Shown: piece by piece, positions 51,503 through 59,337 of the stretch
Numbering within the stretch: the stretch's first letter is position 1
How the letters are laid out: every line of letters starts with the position of its first letter
Assembly (NCBI GenBank): GCA_017934185.1
Contig: JAGBJY010000044.1
Coordinates: 1-62,539 of the forward strand
DNA length: 62,539 nt
Source of the DNA: Bacteroidales bacterium
GTDB taxonomy: Bacteria > Bacteroidota > Bacteroidia > Bacteroidales > UBA932
Reading direction: 5' to 3'
Position numbers and translations under genes: made by a program
Notes under the pieces: model-generated
Database searches by the model: none
Told to the model about the DNA's origin: nothing
What the model saw: only the letters and a program-made list of their open reading frames with translations

Positions 51503-52594
51503 ATGAAAAAGTTTGGAAAAATACTTCTGATTGTAGCCATTGCGGCTGTGTTTTTGGGCACTTTCGCCTACCTTTTCAAGCGCTCGCAGCCTAAGGCCAT
51601 CCAGTACCAGGAGCTTACGGCCGAAGTGGGGGCCGTGTCGCGCAGCACCGTGGTCACCGGCAAAATCCAGCCCCGCGACGAGGTGAATGTGAAGCCCCAG
51701 ATCAGCGGTATCGTGGCCGAGGTGTACAAAGAGGCCGGCGAGATGGTGCAGCAGAACGAGGTCATTGCCAAGCTCAAGGTGATTCCGGACATGAACCAGC
51801 TGTCATCGGCCCAGAGCCGCGTGCGCCTGGCCGAGCTGAACCTCAGGCAGGCCCAGACCGACTACAATCGGGAAAAAGAGCTGTGGGACAAGCAGCTGGT
51901 GAGTGCCGACGAGTACGAGAAAGTGCTCCAGGCCCTGAATCAGGCCAAGGAAGAGTATGCCATCGCCCAGGAGAGCCTGGAGATTGTGCGCGACGGCGTG
52001 GCCTCCTCCAACAAGAGCGGCAGCACCACCCTTATCCGTTCCACCATTTCCGGCCTCATCCTGGACGTGCCGGTGAAAGTGGGTAATTCCGTCATCAATT
52101 CCAACACCTTCAACGACGGTACCACCATTGCCACGGTGGCCAATATGGACGACCTTATCTTCGACGGCAATATCGACGAGACGGAGGTGGGACGCCTGCA
52201 CATCGGCCTTCCTGTCCGCATCAGCGTGGGGGCCCTGCAGGACCTTTCCTTTGACGCGGCGCTGGAGTATATCGCACCAAAGGCCACGGAGAGCAACGGC
52301 ACCAACCTCTTCGAAATCAAGGCTTCCGTGAAAGTGCCCTCCGGTGTCACCATCCGCAGCGGCTACAGCGCCAATGCCGAAATCGTGCTCCAGGAGGTGC
52401 AGGACGTGGTGACCATCCCCGAAAGCGCCATCCAGTACGAGGGGGAGAAAACCTATGTCTTCATCCCCGAAGGGGCCGATTATGTGCGGAAAGACGTGGT
52501 GACGGGCCTTTCCGACGGGGTGCGCATTGAAATCAAAGAGGGCCTCAGCGCCGGCGACAAAGTGCGCGGCCCGCAAATCATTAGCAGTAAGTAG
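51503..52594 (+). CDS. Membrane-fusion (HlyD/MacA-type) efflux adaptor
   Basis: 363 aa. N-terminal membrane anchor (about 7-26), lipoyl half-motifs (GKIQPRDEVNVKPQISGIV and STISGLILDVPVKVGNSV), an alpha-hairpin coiled coil (about 95-165) and beta-barrel/membrane-proximal domains. It bridges the MacB-like pump to the outer-membrane channel encoded 3 nt downstream. Confidence 0.92.
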   Translation: MKKFGKILLIVAIAAVFLGTFAYLFKRSQPKAIQYQELTAEVGAVSRSTVVTGKIQPRDEVNVKPQISGIVAEVYKEAGEMVQQNEVIAKLKVIPDMNQLSSAQSRVRLAELNLRQAQTDYNREKELWDKQLVSADEYEKVLQALNQAKEEYAIAQESLEIVRDGVASSNKSGSTTLIRSTISGLILDVPVKVGNSVINSNTFNDGTTIATVANMDDLIFDGNIDETEVGRLHIGLPVRISVGALQDLSFDAALEYIAPKATESNGTNLFEIKASVKVPSGVTIRSGYSANAEIVLQEVQDVVTIPESAIQYEGEKTYVFIPEGADYVRKDVVTGLSDGVRIEIKEGLSAGDKVRGPQIISSK

Positions 52595-52597
52595 CCT

Positions 52598-53911
52598 ATG
52601 AAAGCACTTCTTTTGGCCCTGGCCCTTGCGGCACCGGCCGATACCCTGCCGGACCTTTCCCACCCCTGGACGCTGGCCCAGTGTGTGGACTGGGCCCTCG
52701 AACACAACCTCAGCGTAGCGTCCAGCAGGCTTACCACGGAGCTCCGCCAGGTAGACAAGGAGACGGCCGACTGGTCCTGGGTGCCCAGCGTGAGCGCATC
52801 GGCCGGTGAAAACTGGAGCTTCGGGCGCGGTATCGGCGGCGACAACACCTACCAGTCGGGCAACTCTTCTTCCACCAGTTTCAGCCTGGGCGCCAACATG
52901 ACGCTGTTTGACGGCCTGGCCACGCCCCGCCGCATACAGCTGTCCCGCCTGAACCTGGAGGCCGCTACGGCCGATTTGGAGAAGGCCCGCGAAGACATCC
53001 GCGTCTCTGTGACGCAGGCCTATGTCCAGGTGCTGTACAATTATGAGATAGAGGAGGTTGCCAGGGAGCAACTGTCCATTGACTCGCTGCAGGTGGCCCG
53101 CCTCCAGGGGCTCTTCGAGAGCGGGAAGGCATCGGCCGCCCAGGTCTCCGAGCAAAAAGCCTCCCAGGCCCAGAGCTACCTCACCTGGGTGCAGGCCTCC
53201 AACAATGTGAGAAGCTCGCTGCTGGAGCTGTCCCAGCTGCTGGAACTCCCCGTATGGGATGGCTTTTCCATCGAGCGCCCGGCGGTGGATTTCGAAGACA
53301 GCTATATCGGCACTCCCGACGACATTTATGCCGATGCTGTACTGTCCCGCCCGGCTGTCCAGGCCGAAAAACTGCGCCTGGAGGGGAGTGAAAAGAGCCT
53401 GCAGATTGCCAAGGCCGGGTATTTTCCTTCGCTGTCGCTGAGCGGCGGCCTGGGCACCAATTATTACTCCACCTTCGGCTCCCAAGGTTTTTGGAATCAG
53501 CTCAGCAATAACTTCAGCCAGTACGTGGGGCTGTCGCTGAACATCCCTGTCTTCGACCGTTTCTCTACCCGCGGCCAGGTGCGGCAGGCCCGGCTGAACA
53601 GGGAGAACCAGCAAATCCAGCTGCAGCGGGTGCAGCAAAGCCTTTACAAGGAAATTGTCCAGGCCTGGAACGGGGCCGTGGCGGCTCAGGCCAAGCTGCG
53701 CGCCTCCACTCTGGCCCGGCAGGCCGCCGCCGATGCCATGGAACTGGCTACCGCCAAGTACGAAAACGGCAAAGCCACCCTCACGGAATTCAACGAGGCC
53801 CGTAACCGCCTGGTAAAAGCCCAGTCCGACGCCGTGCAGGCCACTTACGAATACCTCTTCCAGCGGGCCCTCCTCCGCTTCTACCGCGGAAAAACGGCCT
53901 TGACGCTGTAG
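52598..53911 (+). CDS. TolC-family outer-membrane efflux protein
   Basis: 437 aa. Short signal (ALALAAPADT), then two repeated coiled-coil/beta units typical of outer-membrane efflux proteins: WTLAQCVDWALEHNLSV, ARLQGLFESGKASAAQVSEQ and the second-half counterpart ATAKYENGKATLTEFNEARN. Last gene of the efflux operon. A REP-like element follows at 53951. Confidence 0.92.
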   Translation: MKALLLALALAAPADTLPDLSHPWTLAQCVDWALEHNLSVASSRLTTELRQVDKETADWSWVPSVSASAGENWSFGRGIGGDNTYQSGNSSSTSFSLGANMTLFDGLATPRRIQLSRLNLEAATADLEKAREDIRVSVTQAYVQVLYNYEIEEVAREQLSIDSLQVARLQGLFESGKASAAQVSEQKASQAQSYLTWVQASNNVRSSLLELSQLLELPVWDGFSIERPAVDFEDSYIGTPDDIYADAVLSRPAVQAEKLRLEGSEKSLQIAKAGYFPSLSLSGGLGTNYYSTFGSQGFWNQLSNNFSQYVGLSLNIPVFDRFSTRGQVRQARLNRENQQIQLQRVQQSLYKEIVQAWNGAVAAQAKLRASTLARQAAADAMELATAKYENGKATLTEFNEARNRLVKAQSDAVQATYEYLFQRALLRFYRGKTALTL

Positions 53912-53950
53912 CGGCTAGCTCCTTCGGCCAGTCTGCCCTCGCCCCTTCGG

Positions 53951-54042
53951 CCCAAATCGCGCGTTTTGGGCCATTTTTGACCGATTTCGCGCTTGGACGC
54001 ATCTCAAATCGTGCATTTTCAGCCAAAAATGACGGTTTTCAG
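53951..54042 (+). repeat. REP-like bipartite palindromic element A
   Basis: Two imperfect palindromes joined by GCGCTTGGACGCATCT. The 60 bp at 53974-54033 recur as a perfect inverted copy at 56225-56284 (element B). It lies between the efflux operon and the polyprenyl synthase. Confidence 0.85.
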
Positions 54043-54077
54043 TTTAAGGGGCCGGCTTGCAGCTCCGTACTTTTTGC

Positions 54078-54085
54078 TATCTTTG
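54078..54085 (+). promoter_or_regulatory. -7 box TATCTTTG for polyprenyl synthase
   Basis: Perfect TAnnTTTG, 4 nt from the ATG at 54090, predicting a leaderless mRNA. Confidence 0.75.
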
Positions 54086-54089
54086 CAAA

Positions 54090-55064
54090 ATGATAGCACA
54101 AAACACCCTCGAAAGCGCCCTCGAAAGCCTTTTCGCCAACCCTGGTTTTCAGCAGGAGCCGGCGGGTCTGTACGACCCTCTGCGTTATATGATCGCCATC
54201 GGCGGCAAGCGGCTCCGCCCCCGCCTTTGCCTTACCACCTACGGCATTTATGCCGATGAGCTCACGCCTGCCATCCTGCAGCCGGCCGCCGGACTGGAAA
54301 TCTTCCACACCTTCACCCTCATCCACGACGACATCATGGACCGCAGCCCCCTGAGGCGTGGCCATGAGACCGTTTGGAAAAAGTGGGGGGAAGATACCGC
54401 CATCCTCAGCGGCGATGTGATGTTCATCGAGTCGTACCGCCGCATGGCGCAGGCTCCATCGGCCGTTCTCCCTGAGGTGCTGGACCTTTTCTCCCGCACC
54501 GCCAGCCAGGTCTGTGACGGACAGCAGCTGGACATGGACTTCGAGCGCAAGGAGATTGTGCCCATGGGGGACTACATGCAGATGATCGGCCTTAAAACCG
54601 GCGTCCTCATTGCCTGCGCGGCACAGCTGGGTGCCCTTATCGGCGGGGCCAACCTGCCCAGTCAGGAGTGCCTGTACGACTATGGCTACTACCTGGGCCT
54701 GGCCTTCCAGGTGGCCGATGACTATCTGGATGCCTACGGTGACGAAAAGGTGTTTGGGAAACCCATCGGCGGGGATATCCTGAACCAGAAGAAGTCCTGG
54801 CTCACCATCCGGGCCTACGAAAAAGGCGCAGAGGGGCTGATGGAAGCCCTGCAGGCCCCGGCCGAAACCCCAGAAGAGAAAGCCGCCAAGATTGCCCGGG
54901 TAAAAGCCATCTACGACAGCGTAGACGTGGCGGCCGATGCACGCAAAGCCATCGGCGACCTCACCACCCGCGCCATTTTCAAAGGCACCGATGCCGGCAT
55001 GGGCGCGGATGGGCACGAGGCCCTGCGGCAGTTCGCCGGCAGCCTTGTTGGCCGTACGGTATAA
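54090..55064 (+). CDS. Polyprenyl synthetase family protein
   Basis: 324 aa trans-prenyltransferase that condenses IPP with allylic diphosphates. First Asp-rich motif in LIHDDIMDRSPLRRG and second in DDYLDAYGDEKVFGKPIGGD are intact, as is GGKRLRPRL. Chain length (FPP, GGPP or longer) cannot be set by eye. Start chosen at MIAQNTLES because the -7 box sits 4 nt before it. Flanked on both sides by REP-like elements A and C; dxs, another isoprenoid gene, lies 4 kb downstream. Confidence 0.92.
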   Translation: MIAQNTLESALESLFANPGFQQEPAGLYDPLRYMIAIGGKRLRPRLCLTTYGIYADELTPAILQPAAGLEIFHTFTLIHDDIMDRSPLRRGHETVWKKWGEDTAILSGDVMFIESYRRMAQAPSAVLPEVLDLFSRTASQVCDGQQLDMDFERKEIVPMGDYMQMIGLKTGVLIACAAQLGALIGGANLPSQECLYDYGYYLGLAFQVADDYLDAYGDEKVFGKPIGGDILNQKKSWLTIRAYEKGAEGLMEALQAPAETPEEKAAKIARVKAIYDSVDVAADARKAIGDLTTRAIFKGTDAGMGADGHEALRQFAGSLVGRTV

Positions 55065-55086
55065 CTCCTCCTCACGCATATCTAAC

Positions 55087-55179
55087 TGAAAACCGTCATT
55101 TCGGGGCAGAAATGACGGTTTTCAATTGCGACCGTGCGTGAAATCGGTCATTTTGGGCCGAAAACGCACGATTTCGCGC
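55087..55179 (-). repeat. REP-like bipartite palindromic element C
   Basis: A perfect 16-bp hairpin (TGAAAACCGTCATTTC 55087-55102, complement 55109-55124, loop GGGGCA), then linker, then a second palindrome (55136-55146 with 55169-55179, one mismatch). The segment 55111-55166 matches element D inverted over 56 bp with one mismatch. Confidence 0.85.
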
Positions 55180-55283
55180 ATTGTGGATGAAGGGGACATC
55201 GGCCTGAAGTGCGTAGAAGGCCGATTTTACAAAATTATCCGTTTCATATTTTTTAAACGGATAAGAATTGCTTACTTTGCTCC

Positions 55284-56195
55284 ATGTCAAGATTGATTGA
55301 ACGAAAAATATACCGGGCAGTAGGTGAGGGAGATTACCATTTCTGCACAGACGGTCTCAGCGGAGGCCTTTTATTCAACACCCAAGCGGAGTATTCGTTT
55401 GGCATGTTCCTGATGGGGCTCATTTGCATCAAGTTCTCCATCCGGATTTATGCTTTTACGCTGATGCCCAACCACATCCATATCATTCTGCATGGCACAG
55501 GGGAGAATTGCGTGCTGGCGTTCGACTTCCTGAAACGGAAACTGTCGGCCCGGCTCAAACGGGACGGGTATGGTCCATTACCGGACAACTATTGGTTCAT
55601 GCTCACCCCCATCGATTCGGAGCTGCAGCTTCGGCAAGAGTTCATTTATGTTCTGCGGAATCCCTTAGAACAAGGGCTATGTGCGGTGGGCGGGTACCAG
55701 TGGAGCTCCGAGTGGCTCTATTACTCCAACTTTTCCACCTTGCTACAAGGCACTCCGGTTAGTCAAATCTCCAAACGCAGCCTCAAGGGGATGCTGGGCG
55801 GAGAGGACGAATTGCCTGGCCATTGGCTGGTGCATCCCGAAATAGGGCTGTTGCCCGGCTCATTTGTAGATGTGGATGCAGTGAGGGCGCTGTTTCCTCA
55901 CCCCAAAGACCTCCAAATAGCGCTGGTAAAAGACTACGAGGTGTTTTATCAGATTGCATCACGGCTGGGGGAACTCACCAAATACAGCAAAAGCGAGTTG
56001 GAGAGCATCGTCTCACAAACGCTACAGCAGCGGTTCAGCGGCAAAACCCTCCGCATGCTTTCGGAAGAGGACAAAGGAAAACTCATGATTATCCTCCATC
56101 GGGAGTTTGGCATGAACTCCTATCAAATCTCTACAACCATTTATGTGAAGGAAAAGATTGTCAGGCAGTTCTTGGGTTCCAAAGAACTGCGCTAA
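55284..56195 (+). CDS. REP-associated tyrosine transposase (RAYT, Y1_Tnp/IS200-like)
   Basis: 303 aa. The HUH metal-binding motif is in LMPNHIHIILHG (about 67-78), and a candidate catalytic Tyr is in FIYVLRNPLEQG (about 132), followed by YQWSS. Beyond the nuclease domain is a C-terminal extension with a helix-turn-helix-like end (FGMNSYQISTTIYVKEKIVRQF). Such RAYTs nick and move REP palindromes instead of a full IS; no IS ends are seen. It is flanked directly by elements C and B, with A and D beyond the neighbouring genes. The start is 4 nt from a near-consensus -7 box (TTACTTTG). Confidence 0.88.
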   Translation: MSRLIERKIYRAVGEGDYHFCTDGLSGGLLFNTQAEYSFGMFLMGLICIKFSIRIYAFTLMPNHIHIILHGTGENCVLAFDFLKRKLSARLKRDGYGPLPDNYWFMLTPIDSELQLRQEFIYVLRNPLEQGLCAVGGYQWSSEWLYYSNFSTLLQGTPVSQISKRSLKGMLGGEDELPGHWLVHPEIGLLPGSFVDVDAVRALFPHPKDLQIALVKDYEVFYQIASRLGELTKYSKSELESIVSQTLQQRFSGKTLRMLSEEDKGKLMIILHREFGMNSYQISTTIYVKEKIVRQFLGSKELR

Positions 56196-56215
56196 TGCTT
56201 CTTTAACAGCCCCAC

Positions 56216-56308
56216 CTCAAATCGGTCATTTTTGGCTGAAAATGCACGATTTGAGATGCGTCCAAGCGCGAAATCGGTCAAAAACGGCTAAAAACGCGCG
56301 ATTTGGGG
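56216..56308 (-). repeat. REP-like bipartite palindromic element B
   Basis: Inverted copy of element A: 60 bp (56225-56284) perfectly complementary to 53974-54033. It sits 20 nt after the RAYT stop. Confidence 0.85.
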
Positions 56309-56385
56309 TGGCCGGGGTTTGGGAGTTGGGATTTTTTCGTTAATTTAGCGCTCTGTTAGTAAAGTGTATATAAAAACAGAAGAAT

Positions 56386-57816
56386 ATGTCTGAAAAGATT
56401 AAATCCCTCATGAACGACAGCGCGACCCTGCGCTGGACAGCGCTCATCCTCATTGCCCTCATGATGTTCTTCGCGTACCTGTTCGCAGACATCCTCTCCC
56501 CGCTGAAATCGCTGCTGGAGAGCTCCAGGGGCTGGGATAGCGCCACTTTCGGCACCTATGCCGGCGGTGAGTATTTCCTGAACGTATTTTTCTTTTTCCT
56601 CATCTTTGCCGGCATTATCCTGGACAAGATGGGGGTACGCTTCACCGGCATTCTCAGCGCCTCGCTCATGTTTGTGGGCGCCTGCGTGAAGTACGTGGGC
56701 GTAAGCGACTGGTTCCAGAGCACCGAGATGATGAACTGGCTCAACAGTTGGTGGACCTCCTTCCCCGGAAGCGCCAAAATGGCTACTCTGGGTTTTATGA
56801 TCTTCGGCTGCGGCTGCGAAATGGCCGGCACAACGGTGTCCAAGGCCATCGCCAAGTGGTTCAAGGGTAAGGAGATGGCTCTGGCGATGGGCGTGGAGAT
56901 GTCCATCGGCCGATTGGGCGTTTTTGCCGCCATGTGGCTTTCCCCGGCCATCTCCAAGGCATTCCCGGATGCCGTGGGCGCTCCGGTCCTCTTCGGCGCC
57001 CTGCTGCTCCTCATCGGCCTCATCACCTTCAGCGTCTTCTGCGTGATGGACAAGAAGTTCGATGCCCAGCTAGCGGCCATCGGCCAGTCCGACGACTCCA
57101 AGTCCGATGAATTCCAAATCAAGGACCTGGGCCGCATCTTCACCAGCAAGATGTTCTGGATTGTGGCCATCCTGTGCGTACTGTACTACAGCGGCATTTT
57201 CCCCTTCCAGAAATTCGCCACCAACTTTCTGGAGGAGACCCTGCAGGTGGAAGCTTCGCTGGCCGCCCGCCTGTTCAGCTGGTTCCCCATCCTGGCCATG
57301 ATCCTTACCCCCTTCCTGGGCATTTTCCTGGACAAGAAGGGCAAAGGAGCCACCATGCTCATGATTGGCGCCCTTATCATGATGGTGTGCCACCTGTGCT
57401 TCGCCTTTGTACTGCCCGTGTACAAGGCCCAGTGGCTGGCCGTAGGCTTGATTCTTATCCTGGGCGTGAGCTTCTCGCTGGTGCCTGCCGCCCTCTGGCC
57501 CTCCGTTCCCAAAATCATTGACGAAAAGATTCTGGGAAGCGCCTACTGCGTGATTTTCTGGGTACAGAACATCGGCCTCTGGGGCGTTCCGCTGCTGATT
57601 GGCGCCGTGAACAAAGCCACCGGCGGCTATACCGTTCCCATGATTATCTTCGCCAGTTTCGGCCTCATTGCTTTCCTGTTCACCTTCCTCCTCAAGATAG
57701 AAGACAAGAAGAAAGGCTATGGCCTGGAACTTCCCAACATCAAGGAAGAACCCGTGGCCGTTGACGCCGAAACCCTGGCCGAAGAGTTCGCCAAAGACGA
57801 ATGCTCCGATAAATAA
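56386..57816 (+). CDS. MFS transporter
   Basis: 476 aa with 12 predicted helices. Major-facilitator motifs: DKMGVRFTG after helix 2, GCEMAGTTVSKAIAKWFKG in the first half and LDKKGKGATM in the second. Substrate unknown; the closest relative visible is the next gene, which shares AKWFKG, ALWPSVPKI and WVQN. TAATG overlap couples the two. Upstream box TAATTTAG is one base off the -7 consensus. Confidence 0.88.
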   Translation: MSEKIKSLMNDSATLRWTALILIALMMFFAYLFADILSPLKSLLESSRGWDSATFGTYAGGEYFLNVFFFFLIFAGIILDKMGVRFTGILSASLMFVGACVKYVGVSDWFQSTEMMNWLNSWWTSFPGSAKMATLGFMIFGCGCEMAGTTVSKAIAKWFKGKEMALAMGVEMSIGRLGVFAAMWLSPAISKAFPDAVGAPVLFGALLLLIGLITFSVFCVMDKKFDAQLAAIGQSDDSKSDEFQIKDLGRIFTSKMFWIVAILCVLYYSGIFPFQKFATNFLEETLQVEASLAARLFSWFPILAMILTPFLGIFLDKKGKGATMLMIGALIMMVCHLCFAFVLPVYKAQWLAVGLILILGVSFSLVPAALWPSVPKIIDEKILGSAYCVIFWVQNIGLWGVPLLIGAVNKATGGYTVPMIIFASFGLIAFLFTFLLKIEDKKKGYGLELPNIKEEPVAVDAETLAEEFAKDECSDK

Positions 57817-59159
57817 TGGACGCCCGTAAAGTTTACAGGTCGGCGGCCTGGCTGGTGCTGGCCTGCCTTGTAGTGCCGATGTTCGCATCGTACTACTTCG
57901 ACGACATGTTCTCCAGCATCTCGTATCTGTTTGAGAATGCGTCACTTACACAGCTTGGCTGGGATGCGTCCGGCTATGGTCTCTACGCCAGCGGCTACAG
58001 CGTCCTGTGCGTGTTCGGCGGTCTGGTCCTGGGAGGTATCCTCCTGGACAAATGGGGCGTCAGGGTAACCGGATCGCTCTTTGTGGGCCTCATGGTTGCC
58101 GGCGCCGGCTTGGTGCTGTGGGCCCTTCTGGGCGGACAGAGCTGGTCGCTGAAAGTGGCCTACGCAGGATGCATGATTTTCGGGCTGGGCAGTGAAATCG
58201 CCGGCACCGCCGTTACTCGCAGCATCGCAAAATGGTTCAAAGGCGGGCCGATGGCTTTCGCCATGGGGCTCCAACTGGCCATTGCCCGCTTGGGGACGGC
58301 CTTTGCGCTGGTGCTTTCGCCGGCGCTGGTAAAGCAGCAGGCCAATCATGTCTACACCCTGGCCGAAACAGCCCGTCCCGCCGAAGTAGGGATGGGCCTG
58401 ATGGCCCTGGGGCTCATTCTGTGGGCGGTTTTCGTGGCGCTGGATGCCCGGACAGGGTCGCAAAGCGACGCGGATGGAAGCGCTTCTTCCTCTGCCGCTG
58501 AGGCTCAGGACAAAGAAGTCTTCCGTCTTAGAGACGTCCTTAAAGTACTGGGGAACAAGAACTTCTGGCTGCTGGGCCTGCTCTGTGTACTGTTCTACAG
58601 CAGCATCATCGCCTTCAAGAAGTTCGCAGGAGCCATTCTGATTCCCCGTTTCGACATCCCCGCATCGGCCGCCGGCTGGATGGTATCCATGCTGCCTTTT
58701 TCCACCGTTGTCTTTGCGCCGCTGTTTGGCATGCTGGTAGACAAGGTGGGGCACGGCACCCGTTGGATGGTCATTGGCGCCATTCTGGCTCTCATCGCCC
58801 ACAGCCTGCTGGCTTTTGCCCCGCAGGGCGTGCCGTTCTGGGGATACCTGGCCATGGTCTTCCTGGGCTTCGGCTACTCGCTGGTGCCCGCCGCCCTCTG
58901 GCCTTCCGTCCCCAAAATTGTGCCGGACAAAGTGCTGGGAACCACCTTCGCCCTGGTGAACTGGGTGCAGAATCTGGGCCTCCTCAGCTTCAAATGGGTT
59001 TCCGGCGCCATCCTGGGGGCATCGGCCCTGAACGGTCCCTTCCATGTAGAACTGATGTTCACAGGCCTCTGCGTGGCCTCGGTGCTGGTGGCCCTTCTTT
59101 TCATGCGCACCTCCCGCCGTCACCCTTCCCTGGGGCTGGACAAACCGAATAAGAATTAG
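57816..59159 (+). CDS. MFS transporter (paralogue)
   Basis: 447 aa, 12 predicted helices, clearly related to the preceding gene (LDKWGVRVTG, AKWFKGGPMAFAMG, VPAALWPSVPKI). The cytoplasmic loop between helices 6 and 7 contains DARTGSQSDADGS, encoded by a 30-bp fragment of the palindromic element found in fmt and miaA. Tandem duplication suggests a heteromer or diverged substrates. Confidence 0.88.
   Translation: MDARKVYRSAAWLVLACLVVPMFASYYFDDMFSSISYLFENASLTQLGWDASGYGLYASGYSVLCVFGGLVLGGILLDKWGVRVTGSLFVGLMVAGAGLVLWALLGGQSWSLKVAYAGCMIFGLGSEIAGTAVTRSIAKWFKGGPMAFAMGLQLAIARLGTAFALVLSPALVKQQANHVYTLAETARPAEVGMGLMALGLILWAVFVALDARTGSQSDADGSASSSAAEAQDKEVFRLRDVLKVLGNKNFWLLGLLCVLFYSSIIAFKKFAGAILIPRFDIPASAAGWMVSMLPFSTVVFAPLFGMLVDKVGHGTRWMVIGAILALIAHSLLAFAPQGVPFWGYLAMVFLGFGYSLVPAALWPSVPKIVPDKVLGTTFALVNWVQNLGLLSFKWVSGAILGASALNGPFHVELMFTGLCVASVLVALLFMRTSRRHPSLGLDKPNKN
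58445..58474 (-). repeat. Partial core of the fmt/miaA palindromic element
   Basis: A 30-bp stretch matching the element core (29 of 30 against the fmt copy), inverted relative to the gene and without recognisable arms. It lies in frame in the helix 6-7 loop of the MFS protein. Confidence 0.75.
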
Positions 59160-59187
59160 CTCCGGCAGCACATCCGCCGCCCGCCAA

Positions 59188-59279
59188 CTCAAATCGCGCG
59201 TTTTCGGCCCAAAGTGACCGATTTCACGCACGGTCGCAATTGAAAACCGTCATTCTCACTGCAAAATGGCGGTTTTTCC
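59188..59279 (+). repeat. REP-like bipartite palindromic element D
   Basis: Inverted counterpart of element C: 59199-59254 matches 55166-55111 over 56 bp with one mismatch. The second palindrome has decayed arms. It lies between the MFS genes and dxs. Confidence 0.8.
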
Positions 59280-59322
59280 GTTACGCAAAGATGGAGAAAA
59301 CGCAAAATCGGCCAAAAATGCT

Positions 59323-59330
59323 TATCTTTG
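59323..59330 (+). promoter_or_regulatory. -7 box TATCTTTG for dxs
   Basis: Perfect TAnnTTTG, 7 nt from the dxs ATG at 59338. Confidence 0.7.
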
Positions 59331-59337
59331 CGAGTCG

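Noticed and set aside
55284-56195. Complete IS200/IS605 insertion sequence
   Set aside because: No tnpB, and no IS-type ends immediately around the gene. The C-terminal extension and flanking REP-like repeats fit a RAYT better.
53951-59279. CRISPR array
   Set aside because: The repeats are few, far apart, palindromic and inverted relative to each other, with whole genes between them and no cas genes in the window.
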